A model generated the notes under the pieces. It was not told the origin of the DNA. It saw only the letters and a list, made by a program, of their open reading frames with translations, and ran no database searches. A stretch of 64,000 nucleotides of DNA from Variovorax sp. UMC13 (GTDB taxonomy: Bacteria; Pseudomonadota; Gammaproteobacteria; Burkholderiales; Burkholderiaceae_C): assembly GCF_014170375.1 (NCBI RefSeq), contig NZ_LZZW01000031.1, forward strand, positions 416,996 through 480,995. The letters are read 5' to 3'. Both the position numbers and the translations under genes were made by a program. Positions 9,122 to 18,268 of the stretch are shown here, in pieces; the stretch's first letter is position 1; each line of letters begins with the position of its first letter.

Positions 9122-9125
<4 letters not shown>
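7683..9125 (+). CDS. Amidohydrolase, cytosine deaminase/chlorohydrolase (Atz/Trz) family
   Basis: A 480-residue metal-dependent hydrolase of the cytosine deaminase/triazine chlorohydrolase group. The metal ligands are His72 and His74 (NAHMHTW), a His in SMHQGGG, a His in NIVHGNGL and an Asp in GVDLESG. The N- and C-terminal segments form the small beta-sandwich typical of the family. Such enzymes remove amino, chloro or alkylamino groups from heteroaromatic rings. It is coupled to the dioxygenase gene upstream and to the ABC ATPase downstream (ATGA at 9122-9125), so it belongs to the same pathway. Within a hydroxyquinol-type cluster it may dechlorinate or deaminate the imported substrate; that role is inference. 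Confidence 0.88.
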
Positions 9126-10643
<1,518 letters not shown>

Positions 10644-10651
<8 letters not shown>

Positions 10652-11630
10652 AATGACCGTACGCGCCGAGCCCGTGGAGGGCGTCGGCAAGCTGATCGCG
10701 CGGCTCAAGCACGCCGGCAGCGCCAGTGGCGCGCTGATGATGCTGATCGTGCTATGCGCGGTGTTCGCGTTCTCGACCGAGAACTTCCTCGACGGCGCCA
10801 ACCTGGTCAACGTGGCGGTGCAGTCCACCATCCTGCTGCTGCTCGCGCTGCCGATGACGCTGATCATCATGACCGAGGGCCTGGACCTCTCGATGGGCGC
10901 GGTGCTCACGCTGGCCAACGTGGTGCTGGCCACGGTGGCGGTGAACACCGGCGGCGTGAGCCTCGCGCTGCTGGCCGCGCTGGGCGTGGGCCTGGCCTTC
11001 GGCCTGGTCAACGGCACGCTGGTGTCGCGCCTGGGCATCCCGCCCTTCGTCGCGACGCTGGGCACGCTGGGCGCGGCCCAGGGCCTGGCGCTGGTGGTGA
11101 CCGACGGCCAGAGCGTGGTCGGCATTCCGGCCTCGGTGCAGATGTTCTACAGCGGCGCCTTCCTCGGCGTGCCCGCGCCGATCTGGATCGCCGGCATCGC
11201 CTATGCGCTGTTCCATGTCGTGCTGTACCACACGCGCTTCGGCACCAACGTCTTCGCGCTGGGCGGCAACCGCGAGGCGCTGACCCTGGCCGGTGTGCGC
11301 ACCCGCCTCTACCTGGTGGCGGTGTACGTGATCGGCGGCCTGATGGCCGGCCTGGCGGCGCTGCTGCTCACCGCACGCATCAGCTCGGGCCACCCGACGG
11401 CGGCGCTGGGCATGGAGTTCGACGCCATCGCCGCGGTCGCGGTCGGCGGCACCTCCTTCGAGAAGGGCAAGGGCTGGCTGCTCGGCACCTTGATCGGCGT
11501 GCTGGCGGTCGGCGTGCTGCGCAACGGGCTCAACCTGATGGGCGTGACCTCGGCGGTGCAGGTGTCGGCCATCGGCCTGCTCGTCATCCTCGCGTTGATG
11601 ATCGACGCGTTCCGCGGGAAGCAATCGTGA
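10644..11630 (+). CDS. Sugar-family ABC transporter permease, first
   Basis: A 328-residue membrane permease of the RbsC/BPD_transp_2 family. About eight to ten hydrophobic segments are visible, and the conserved motifs LIIMTEGLDLSMGAVLTLANV and GTNVFALGGNREALTLAGV fit the family; the latter is the cytoplasmic loop that contacts the ATPase. It overlaps the end of the ATPase gene by eight bases and its own TGA overlaps the next permease start (GTGA). It should pair with the second permease as a heterodimer in the inner membrane. Confidence 0.94.
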
Positions 11631-12655
11631 GCACTGTGATGAAGACCCCCACCCTCTCCTCCCCCGCCGCGGCGTCGGCGCAGCAGAACGCATCGGGCCT
11701 GCAGGGCCTGTGGCAGGCGCTGCCCGACCCGGTGCGCAGCGTGGCCTTCCGGCTGCTCGCACTGGGCCTGCTGTGCCTGATGCTGAGCTTCGCCAGCGAC
11801 GCCTTCCTCACCACCACCAACCTGGTCAACGTGCTGCGGCAGGCGGCGCTGCTTTTCCTGCTGGCCTCGGGCGTGACGCTGGTGATCCTCACCGCGGGCC
11901 TGGACCTCTCGGTGGGCGCGAACGTGGCGATGAGCGCCTGCCTCGCGGCCACGCTGATGAAGGCCACGGGCTCGATCACGCTGGCGGTGTTCGCCGGCCT
12001 GGGCTGCGGCCTGCTGATCGGCATCGCCAACGGCCTGCTGATCACGCTGCTGCGGCTGCCGCCCTTCATCGCGACCTACGGGATGCTCTGGATCCTGCAC
12101 GGCGTGACCTACTGGTTCATGAAGGGCGAGACCATCCACGGCTTCCCGCCGGCCTTCCGCGCCATCGGCAGCGGCCACTGGCTGGGCATCCCGATCCCGG
12201 TCTACCTGATGGTGGCCTTCCTGTTCATCGGCGTGGTGTTCGCGCAGCGCACCCGCTGGGGCCAGGAGATCTACGCCGTGGGCGCCAACCCCGAGGCCGC
12301 GCGCCTGTCGGGCGTGCCGGTGAAGAGCCGCCTGGTGCTGGTCTATGCGGTGAGCGGCGCGATGGCCGGGCTGGCCAGCCTGATCTTCCTCGCGCGGCTC
12401 AACTCGGCCGAAGGCGACATCGGCGAAGCGCTCACGCTGCCGGCCATCGCGGCGGTGCTGATCGGCGGCACCTCGCTGTTCGGCGGCGTGGGCTCGGTCT
12501 TCGGCACGCTGGTCGGCGCGCTGATCCTGACCCTGGTGCTCAACGGCATGAACCTGTTGGCCATCAGCTCGAACTGGCAACCCGTGGTCACGGGCGTGAT
12601 CGTCGTACTGGCGGTATTTCTCGACAACCTCACTCGCAAAGGAGACAGAAAATGA
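11627..12655 (+). CDS. Sugar-family ABC transporter permease, second
   Basis: A 342-residue RbsC-family permease paralogous to the first. Conserved segments VTLVILTAGLDLSVGANVAMSA, FIATYGMLWILHG and WGQEIYAVGANPEAARLSGV are present, with about ten membrane spans. The GTG at 11627 is taken as start because GGGAAG lies just upstream and the codon overlaps the previous stop in a GTGA; a second GTG (11636) and an ATG (11639) in the same frame are alternatives that would shorten the cytoplasmic tail. Its stop overlaps the ATG of the binding-protein gene. Confidence 0.93.
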   Translation: MSTVMKTPTLSSPAAASAQQNASGLQGLWQALPDPVRSVAFRLLALGLLCLMLSFASDAFLTTTNLVNVLRQAALLFLLASGVTLVILTAGLDLSVGANVAMSACLAATLMKATGSITLAVFAGLGCGLLIGIANGLLITLLRLPPFIATYGMLWILHGVTYWFMKGETIHGFPPAFRAIGSGHWLGIPIPVYLMVAFLFIGVVFAQRTRWGQEIYAVGANPEAARLSGVPVKSRLVLVYAVSGAMAGLASLIFLARLNSAEGDIGEALTLPAIAAVLIGGTSLFGGVGSVFGTLVGALILTLVLNGMNLLAISSNWQPVVTGVIVVLAVFLDNLTRKGDRK

Positions 12656-13623
12656 AGATGAAGACAAGCCACCGGCTCGCCCTGCTGGCCCTGGTTCTCG
12701 GCGGCGCCTCGCTGGCGCAGGCCCAGAGCGGCGAACGCATCGCGGTGTTCACCAAGAACCAGACCAACCCCTTCTTCCAGGCGGTGCGCCTGGGTGCCGA
12801 CTCGGCCGCCAAGCAGCTCAACGTGAAGGTCACCCACTACGTGCCGACCAAGCCCGACAGCATCCCCGAGCAGATGAGCCAGATCGAGGACGTGATCGTG
12901 AAGAAGCCCGACGCGATCGTGTTCACGCCGGTCGACTACAAGGCCATGGGCCCGGCCGTCGGCAAGATCAATGCGGCCAAGATCCCGGTGGTCAACGTGA
13001 CCGACCGCAGCGAGGTCGGCAACTTCGTCGCCTTCGTCGGCGCCAGCGACTACCAGCTGGGCCTGGAGACCACGAAGTACCTGATCAAGGCCATGGGCGG
13101 CACGGGCAACATCGTGGTGCTCGAGGGCGTCAAGGGTTCGCTCACCAGCATCGACCGGGTGCGCGGCTTCAACGACGCGGTCAAGGCCGCGCCGGGCGTG
13201 AAGGTGGTGGCGTCGCAGCCGGGCAACTACCAGCGCCTGCAGGCCCTGCAGGTGATGGAGAACCTGATGCAGTCGCACCCCAAGATCGACGGCGTGTTCG
13301 CCGCCAACGACGCCATGGCCTCGGGCGCCATCGAGGCGCTCGACGGCGCCGGCCGCAAGGCGCTGGTGGTGGGCATCAACGGCACCAAGGAGGCCGTCGA
13401 CGCGATCAAGGCCGGCAAGATGCTGGCCTCGGGCGACTACAACGGCTTCCTGCAGGGCTGCGTGTCGACCATGACCGCGGTGCGCGAACTGCGCAAGCTG
13501 CCGGTCGAGAAGGACGTGGTCTTCCCCGCCACCGTGATCGCCAAGGACAACCTGTCGGCCTCCGAATCGCCGGTCGAGTCGCGCAGCTGCCCCAAGTGGG
13601 AAGAGGCCATCGCCAGGAAGTGA
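12652..13623 (+). CDS. Periplasmic sugar-type substrate-binding protein
   Basis: A 323-residue type I periplasmic binding protein (Peripla_BP_4, RbsB-like). Residues about 5-25 are a signal peptide ending LAQAQS. The opening IAVFTKNQTNPFFQAVRLGADSAAKQL is the hallmark of the family, and FAANDAMASGAIEALDGAGRK is the conserved region of the second lobe. GGAGA at 12641-12645 precedes the ATG by six bases. It captures the substrate for the permease pair and ATPase encoded just upstream. A strong hairpin follows its stop (13630-13662). Confidence 0.94.
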   Translation: MKMKTSHRLALLALVLGGASLAQAQSGERIAVFTKNQTNPFFQAVRLGADSAAKQLNVKVTHYVPTKPDSIPEQMSQIEDVIVKKPDAIVFTPVDYKAMGPAVGKINAAKIPVVNVTDRSEVGNFVAFVGASDYQLGLETTKYLIKAMGGTGNIVVLEGVKGSLTSIDRVRGFNDAVKAAPGVKVVASQPGNYQRLQALQVMENLMQSHPKIDGVFAANDAMASGAIEALDGAGRKALVVGINGTKEAVDAIKAGKMLASGDYNGFLQGCVSTMTAVRELRKLPVEKDVVFPATVIAKDNLSASESPVESRSCPKWEEAIARK

Positions 13624-13629
13624 TCTCCC

Positions 13630-13662
13630 GGCGCACGGCCCGCCGCGGCGGGGCCGTGCGCC
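13630..13662 (+). promoter_or_regulatory. Long G+C-rich hairpin between transport and enzyme genes
   Basis: A perfect 12-base-pair stem, GGCGCACGGCCC at 13630-13641 pairing with GGGCCGTGCGCC at 13651-13662, starts seven bases after the stop of the binding-protein gene. The loop (13642-13650) is itself partly self-complementary. No U tract follows, so it is more likely a 3' stabilising or attenuating structure that lets the binding-protein message accumulate than a simple intrinsic terminator. Confidence 0.6.
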
Positions 13663-13696
13663 CTCCTCCACCCATCCATTCCAACGGAGCACTCCC

Positions 13697-14002
13697 GTGA
13701 TTTTCGTTTTCCATCTGCTGGACCGTGCCGACGCCGGCGAACTGCGCCTGCGCGTGCGGCCCGAGCACAAGGCCTACCTCGCCGCGGTGGCCGACCGCAT
13801 CGCCTTCGCCGGCCCGCTGACCAGCGACAACGGCCAGACCATGATCGGCAGCCTGCTGGCCATCGACTTCCCCGACCGCGCCGCGGCCGAGCGCTGGCAG
13901 GCCGACGAGCCCTTCACCCGGGCCGGCGTCTACCAGAGCGCTTCGGTGCTGCCCTTCGTCAACCTGTGGCCGCAGACGGCCGGCTTCCCGCCCGCGGCCT
14001 GA
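13697..14002 (+). CDS. YciI-family protein, TftG-like
   Basis: A 101-residue small enzyme of the YciI superfamily. The family's His-Asp pair is visible: His24 in RVRPEHKAYL and Asp70 in QADEPF, with the following AGVYQSASVLPF segment also conserved. The GTG start has ACGGAG upstream at 13684-13689. One YciI member, TftG of 2,4,5-trichlorophenoxyacetate degradation, removes chloride from a chlorinated hydroxybenzoquinone in a hydroxyquinol pathway. The present gene likewise sits with hydroxyquinol dioxygenase and maleylacetate reductase genes, so a quinone-processing or dehalogenating role is plausible. That role is inferred from context; YciI proteins are otherwise poorly characterised. Confidence 0.85.
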   Translation: MIFVFHLLDRADAGELRLRVRPEHKAYLAAVADRIAFAGPLTSDNGQTMIGSLLAIDFPDRAAAERWQADEPFTRAGVYQSASVLPFVNLWPQTAGFPPAA

Positions 14003-14011
14003 GCCTGACCC

Positions 14012-14317
14012 ATGACCTTCAAGCACATCGTCATGTGGGACCTGCGCGGCGACTCCGCCGAGGAGAAGGCCCGCGCCATCCACCTGGTGCGCGGCAAGTT
14101 CGAGGCCCTGCGCGGCCAGATCCCGGGGCTGCTGCACCTGGAGGTCGGCGTCGACCTGAGCCATGCCGACTACGCCTGCGACGTCGTGCTGTACAGCGAG
14201 TTCGACAGCCAGGAATCGCTGGCCTCCTATGCCACGCACCCGGCGCACCTGCGGGTGCGCGAGGAGATCGGCGACCTGCGGATCGCGCGCCACCAGGTCG
14301 ACTACGCGGCGCACTGA
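14012..14317 (+). CDS. Dabb (stress-responsive A/B barrel) protein
   Basis: A 101-residue protein that begins MTFKHIVMWDLRGDS and continues with LEALRGQIPGLLHLEVGVDLSH-like sequence and DVVLYSEFDSQESLASYATHPAHLRV, all typical of Dabb domains, which form dimeric ferredoxin-like barrels. It starts nine bases after the YciI gene. Members include plant stress proteins and small cyclases or hydrolases in secondary metabolism; in bacterial catabolic operons their role is mostly unknown. It may act on an unstable intermediate of this pathway. Confidence 0.85.
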   Translation: MTFKHIVMWDLRGDSAEEKARAIHLVRGKFEALRGQIPGLLHLEVGVDLSHADYACDVVLYSEFDSQESLASYATHPAHLRVREEIGDLRIARHQVDYAAH

Positions 14318-14392
14318 GCGCCGCCTTTCCATTTCCCGACCGTACGGCCGGCGTGCCGCGCGGTCTTTCTTTCCATCGAGCCCGAAGAACCC

Positions 14393-14959
14393 ATGACCAC
14401 CCCCCTAGACATCGTCGGCCTGTGCGGCAGCCTGCGCCATGCGTCCATCAACCGTGCCGCGCTCCGGCTGGCCGGCGAGGTCATGCCTGCCGGCATGACG
14501 CTGGAGATCGCCGAGATCCGCGACATCCCCTTCTTCGACGGCGATGTGATGGCCCAGGGCTGGCCCGCGGCCGTGGCCGCGCTGCGCGAGCGCATCCGCA
14601 AAGCCGACGCCGTGGTCATCGCCACGCCCGAGTACAACTTCTCCACGCCCGGCGTGCTCAAGAACACGCTCGACTGGCTCAGCCGCGGCGAGGACCAGCC
14701 CTTCGCCTTCAAGCCGGTGGCGATCCTCTCGGCCTCGCCCGGCCCGCTGGGCGGTGCGCGCGTGCAGTACGACCTGCGCCGCGTGATGCTGTTCATGAAC
14801 GCCCAGGTGCTGGCCAAGCCCGAGGTCTTCATCGGCGGCGCCGGCGCCAAGTTCTCGCCCGAGGGCGTGTGCACCGACGCGACCACGCGCCAGTTCGTGG
14901 GCGACCAGATGGCGGCCTTCGCGCACTGGATCGCGGGCGTGCGGCGCATGCAGGGTTGA
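14393..14959 (+). CDS. NADPH-dependent FMN reductase / quinone reductase
   Basis: A 188-residue flavodoxin-fold reductase of the FMN_red family (ChrR/YieF/AzoB-like). The FMN phosphate-binding loop is GSLRHASINRA, and the ATPEYNFSTPGVLKNTLDWLSR segment is the family signature that shapes the flavin pocket and the dimer interface. These enzymes reduce quinones, chromate, azo or nitro compounds, or supply FMNH2 to a monooxygenase. In this cluster it could keep hydroxyquinol-type intermediates in the reduced state, or serve a monooxygenase encoded elsewhere. No monooxygenase gene is present in the window's cluster. Confidence 0.9.
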   Translation: MTTPLDIVGLCGSLRHASINRAALRLAGEVMPAGMTLEIAEIRDIPFFDGDVMAQGWPAAVAALRERIRKADAVVIATPEYNFSTPGVLKNTLDWLSRGEDQPFAFKPVAILSASPGPLGGARVQYDLRRVMLFMNAQVLAKPEVFIGGAGAKFSPEGVCTDATTRQFVGDQMAAFAHWIAGVRRMQG

Positions 14960-14983
14960 GGGCCGGAAGAACCCTCACCCCAG

Positions 14984-15007
14984 CCCTCTCCCGCGCGCGG
15001 GAGAGGG
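14984..15007. repeat. Perfect 24-base intergenic palindrome
   Basis: CCCTCTCCCGCG (14984-14995) is followed directly by its exact reverse complement. The flanks CCCTCACCCCAG and GGGGCAAGAC resemble a dispersed intergenic palindromic element common in high-G+C proteobacterial genomes. It sits in the 68-base gap between the flavin reductase and maleylacetate reductase genes, only about 20 bases before the latter's start, so the RNA hairpin could influence translation or message processing. No second copy was noticed in this window. Confidence 0.65.
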
Positions 15008-15027
15008 GGCAAGACAAGAGACCCCGA

Positions 15028-16137
15028 ATGGACCGCACCATGAGCACCCTGCACCCGCCCCGCCACGATTTCGTCTTCACCGCCCAGTCCGCGCGCGTGC
15101 GCTTCGCGCCGGGCGCGCTCGCGCACCTGCCGCAGGAGGTCGAGGCGCTGGGCGCCCGGCGCGCGCTGGTGCTGTGCACGCCGCAACAGGTCGAGACGGC
15201 CGAACGCGTGTCGGCCCTGCTCGGGCCGCTGAGCGCGGGCGTGTTCAGCGGCGCCGTGATGCACGTGCCCATCGAGGCCGCGCGCGAGGCCCGCGCGCAC
15301 GCCGGCGCGGTCGGCGCCGACTGCGCGGTGGCGATCGGCGGCGGCTCCACCGTGGGCCTGGGCAAGGCCATCGCGCTCGAGTCGCCGATGCCCATCATCG
15401 CGATCCCGACCACCTATGCGGGCTCGGAGATGACGCCGATCTACGGCATCACCGAAGCCGGCCTGAAGAAGACCGGTCGCGACCCGCGCGTGCTGCCGCG
15501 CACCGTGCTCTACGACCCGGAACTGTCGACCGGCCTGCCCGTCGGCCTGTCGGTGGTCAGCGGCATGAACGCCATCGCGCACGCGGCCGAAGGCCTGTAC
15601 GCACGCGACGGCAACCCCGTGATGTCGCTGATGGCCGAGGAAGGCATCCGCGCCATCGCCCAGGGCCTGCGCGGCATCGTCGCAGCCCCCTCCGCCATCG
15701 ACGCGCGCAGCGACTGCCTCTACGGCGCCTGGCTCTGCGGCACGGTGCTGGGCCATGTCGGCATGGCGCTGCACCACAAGCTGTGTCACACCCTGGGCGG
15801 CAGCTTCAACCTGCCGCATGCCGAAACCCACACGGTGGTGCTGCCGCACGCGCTGGCCTACAACGCGGCCGCCGCGCCCGAGGCCATGCAGCGCATCGCC
15901 CGCGCCATCGGCCGCAGTGACGGCGACGCGGCCGGCGGCCTGTTCGACCTGGCCGGGGCCCTGGGCGCGCCCACCTCGCTGCGCGAGATCGGCATGCCGA
16001 AGGAAGGCCTGGCGCGCGTCGCCGACCTGGCCGTGGCCAACCCCTACTGGAACCCGCGCCCGCTGGCGCGCGACGCGCTCATGGCCCTGCTGCACGACGC
16101 CTGGGAAGGGCGGCGGCCGAGCAGCACGCGGCCCTGA
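15028..16137 (+). CDS. Maleylacetate reductase
   Basis: A 369-residue iron-containing alcohol dehydrogenase-family protein of the maleylacetate reductase branch, which reduces maleylacetate to 3-oxoadipate with NAD(P)H. The nucleotide-binding region AIGGGSTVGLGKAIAL, the PTTYAGSEMTPIYGIT segment and HHKLCHTLGGSFNLPHAETHTVVLPH are near diagnostic of this branch. Two in-frame ATGs (15028 and 15040) are possible; the first is taken because weak purine-rich sequence precedes it. It completes the lower hydroxyquinol route begun by the dioxygenase at 6763. A palindromic repeat lies just upstream. Confidence 0.92.
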   Translation: MDRTMSTLHPPRHDFVFTAQSARVRFAPGALAHLPQEVEALGARRALVLCTPQQVETAERVSALLGPLSAGVFSGAVMHVPIEAAREARAHAGAVGADCAVAIGGGSTVGLGKAIALESPMPIIAIPTTYAGSEMTPIYGITEAGLKKTGRDPRVLPRTVLYDPELSTGLPVGLSVVSGMNAIAHAAEGLYARDGNPVMSLMAEEGIRAIAQGLRGIVAAPSAIDARSDCLYGAWLCGTVLGHVGMALHHKLCHTLGGSFNLPHAETHTVVLPHALAYNAAAAPEAMQRIARAIGRSDGDAAGGLFDLAGALGAPTSLREIGMPKEGLARVADLAVANPYWNPRPLARDALMALLHDAWEGRRPSSTRP

Positions 16138-16195
16138 GCGCTTCGCCGCCCGAGCCAATCCGTCATCACATCACACACAAGGAGACATCGTCATC

Positions 16196-17215
16196 ATGAA
16201 AGTAGCCGTTGCAGGTCTGGGCTGGTGGGGCAAACAGATCATCCGTTCGCTGTCCGCCAGCCCGAAGTTCACCGTGGTCGCCGCGGTGGACCCCTTCCGT
16301 CCGGCCGACGCCGATGCGTTCCTGAAGGAAGCCAAGGTCGAACTCGCGCCCGACCTCGCCGCGGTGCTGGCCCGCGCCGACATCGAGGGCGTGATCCTCG
16401 CCACGCCGCATTCGCTGCACGAAGAGCAGGTGCTGGCCGTGCTCGAGGCCGACAAGCAGGTCTTCTGCGAGAAGCCTCTGGCCATGAGCAGCGACGGCGC
16501 ACGCCGCATGCTCGACGCCGCCCGGCGCAAGGGCCGCGTGCTGGGCATGGGCCACGAACGCCGCTTCGAGCCCGCCGTGGCCGAGCTGATGCGCATGGTG
16601 CGCGCGGGCGAACTGGGCAGGCTGCTGCACGTGGAAGCCAACGTGAGCCACGACCTGTTCCGCAAGCTCGACGCATCGAACTGGCGGCTCGACCAGAAGC
16701 ACGCGCCCGCCGGCATGATGACGGCCGTCGGCATCCACATCACCGACATCTTCATCGCGCTGGCCGGCCCCGCGCAAAGCGTGCGCTGCACCACCGACTC
16801 GATGGTCTTCCCGGCCCCCGCGCAGGACTACATCACCGCCACCATCGCCTTCCGCTCGGGCGTGCGCGGCACCGTGAGCTTCCTGTCGGTCACGCCCTTC
16901 CACGGGCGCATCGCGGTGTTCGGCGACAAGGGCTGGGTCGAGCTGGTGTCGGAAGGCAACGTCGACCAGGGCCTGCCCACGCTTTTCACCCACTGCATCG
17001 GCACCGGCATGCCGCGCATCCACCACAGCCATCCGGCCAACGACGCGGTGCTGCTGAACTTCGAAGCCTGGTCGGACGCGGTCACGCGGGGCAGCGCCTA
17101 CCCGTTCACGCACAGCGAGCTGCTGGAGAACATCAAGCTGTTCGAGGCGATCGTGGTGTCGGGGAAGACGGGTGGGGAGACGGTGGTGATTGAAGAAGAG
17201 GCTGCGACGGGTTGA
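16196..17215 (+). CDS. Gfo/Idh/MocA-family NAD(P)-dependent oxidoreductase
   Basis: A 339-residue oxidoreductase with an N-terminal Rossmann fold (VAVAGLGWWGKQII), the conserved CEKPLAMSSDGAR loop carrying the catalytic EKP lysine, and a C-terminal alpha/beta domain. Enzymes of this family oxidise or reduce hydroxyls of sugars and cyclitols, and some act on phthalates or aromatic cis-diols. ACAAGGAGA precedes the ATG. It ends the ten-gene cluster. Together with the sugar-type transporter upstream it hints that the imported compound may be a glycoside or cyclitol-linked aromatic, or that the enzyme performs a dehydrogenation on a non-aromatic ring. Confidence 0.92.
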   Translation: MKVAVAGLGWWGKQIIRSLSASPKFTVVAAVDPFRPADADAFLKEAKVELAPDLAAVLARADIEGVILATPHSLHEEQVLAVLEADKQVFCEKPLAMSSDGARRMLDAARRKGRVLGMGHERRFEPAVAELMRMVRAGELGRLLHVEANVSHDLFRKLDASNWRLDQKHAPAGMMTAVGIHITDIFIALAGPAQSVRCTTDSMVFPAPAQDYITATIAFRSGVRGTVSFLSVTPFHGRIAVFGDKGWVELVSEGNVDQGLPTLFTHCIGTGMPRIHHSHPANDAVLLNFEAWSDAVTRGSAYPFTHSELLENIKLFEAIVVSGKTGGETVVIEEEAATG

Positions 17216-17422
17216 GACGGAGGTTCTGGTGCGGAGGATCTGCGCACCTGCTCGGCGAGTACCCAGCCATCATCAGGGCTTGACTCGCGCGAACAACCGA
17301 TGCGAACGGTCTGGCATCGACAAGGCGGTGAGCGCGGCACTGTCGAGCGGCTCCATGGCGGGCGCCCCGCTGGCGTCGCGGTACGCGTGCCCCGCGTGAA
17401 GTTGCCTTCTGCACCGCAACGC
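17216..17422. other. Gap after the catabolic cluster, no convincing gene
   Basis: This stretch separates the ring-cleavage cluster from the AT-rich toxin/immunity island. One short leftward open frame (17273-17422, about 49 codons, reading AMEPLDSAALTALSMPDRSHRLFARVKP near its end) has no good start or ribosome-binding site. It could be an eroded gene end; I see no convincing RNA gene, terminator or repeat here. Confidence 0.5.
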
Positions 17423-17518
17423 TCAAGGCGGCAGGAAGCTGACCTTGACGCCTTTGACGGTGGCGTCTTTCTTGGCATCGACCTGCACGCCACGCAGCGC
17501 GGAAGACTGTTCGCCCAT
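17423..17518 (-). CDS. Short ORF or gene remnant, 31 residues
   Basis: A 31-codon frame encoding MGEQSSALRGVQVDAKKD followed by ATVKGVKVSFLPP. The last part has the alternating strand pattern seen at the ends of beta-helical or spike-like proteins, and it may be the tail of a lost larger gene. It lies 32 bases downstream of the YacL-like gene on the same strand, at the end of the immunity-gene island. No function can be given. Confidence 0.3.
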   Translation of the reverse strand: MGEQSSALRGVQVDAKKDATVKGVKVSFLPP

Positions 17519-17550
17519 AAGCAACCTACCTGCAGCGGCCGAGAACGCTC

Positions 17551-17907
17551 TCAGTGCTCCGGGAACTCGACCTCGATGGGCTTGCGCTCCGGATCGCTCA
17601 AGAACCGAAGGTAGGTCTGCACGGCCAACTTGAACTGCGACAGGGTGACTTCGCCGCCTTTGCCTTGGCTGTAGAGGCCCTCGAACCAAACCTTGTCGCG
17701 CGTGATGTTGATGACCCAGGCATTGCCGTCGACATCGGCCAGATCGAGTTCGCCAGACTCGACTTTACGGACCCAGTCCATCACGCAGGCGACGCCTGCG
17801 GGGCCTTGAATGTCTTGGAATATCGCTTCGCACATCAGTTCATATCGCTCGACAGGTTGAGCCTTTAATGTCAAGACATGTAGATTGAAATCAATTCTCC
17901 CCCCCAT
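17551..17907 (-). CDS. Small immunity-like protein, weakly YacL-like
   Basis: A 118-residue acidic protein (GGRIDFNLHVLTLKAQPVER at the start, EVTLSQFKLAVQTYLRFLSDP near the end). The C-terminal part, GNAWVINITRDKVWFEGLY followed by QFKLAVQTYLRFL, resembles the YacL family of small proteins, some of which occur as immunity genes next to toxin modules. GAGGAATAG lies upstream of the ATG. A run of seven G begins at the start codon. The gene lies in an island whose base composition is clearly more AT-rich than the flanking chromosome, and follows two other small genes on the same strand. Immunity function is inferred from position downstream of a TpsA gene. Confidence 0.5.
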   Translation of the reverse strand: MGGRIDFNLHVLTLKAQPVERYELMCEAIFQDIQGPAGVACVMDWVRKVESGELDLADVDGNAWVINITRDKVWFEGLYSQGKGGEVTLSQFKLAVQTYLRFLSDPERKPIEVEFPEH

Positions 17908-17959
17908 TAATTTCTATTCCTCGAATGCATCGTAAAACATATTTTGAAAAGCTCATTTT

Positions 17960-18268
17960 TCATTGCCCCACCGGACAAAAGATCGTACATTGATTCTTCA
18001 CGTCCCAACTGAACTGGATTCTGATTCCTGACGGGCTCGTTTCTTGGAATCTCGCCCCAGTCAGCCCCTTTTTCTGGCCGGCCTTGAACGCCTCCGTCAC
18101 CTCATAGGTGATACGCGCCTCAGACCAAGACGGCGGGAAGAAGGTTGAGATATTTCGCTTGTCCACCCACGATAGCGAAACCCCACCCCCCAATATACAG
18201 AAAAACTGCAACCCGATCTTCTCGGGGCATAAAAAAGTGCAGCATTCCTTTGGTCGAATTTTTTCCAT
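17960..18268 (-). CDS. Orphan toxin-like protein with EndoU-like C-terminal pattern
   Basis: A 102-residue protein whose ATG directly follows the stop of the upstream immunity-like gene, so translation is likely coupled. The stretch TFFPPSWSEARITYEVTEAF, then SGIRIQFSWDVKN and TIFCPVG, resembles the C-terminal half of bacterial EndoU-type RNase toxins, which end in a similar FP-W pattern and a YPxG-like tail. The catalytic histidines of that family are not visible, so it may be a fragment, an inactive relative or an unrelated fold. The gene is AT-rich and lies between two immunity-like genes, as displaced toxin modules do behind CdiA genes. Unrecognised with confidence. Confidence 0.4.
   Translation of the reverse strand: MEKIRPKECCTFLCPEKIGLQFFCILGGGVSLSWVDKRNISTFFPPSWSEARITYEVTEAFKAGQKKGLTGARFQETSPSGIRIQFSWDVKNQCTIFCPVGQ

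Noticed and set aside
17273..17422. A 49-codon minus-strand frame in the gap after the catabolic cluster
   Set aside because: No ribosome-binding site, no good start and no recognisable family; kept only as part of the gap description.
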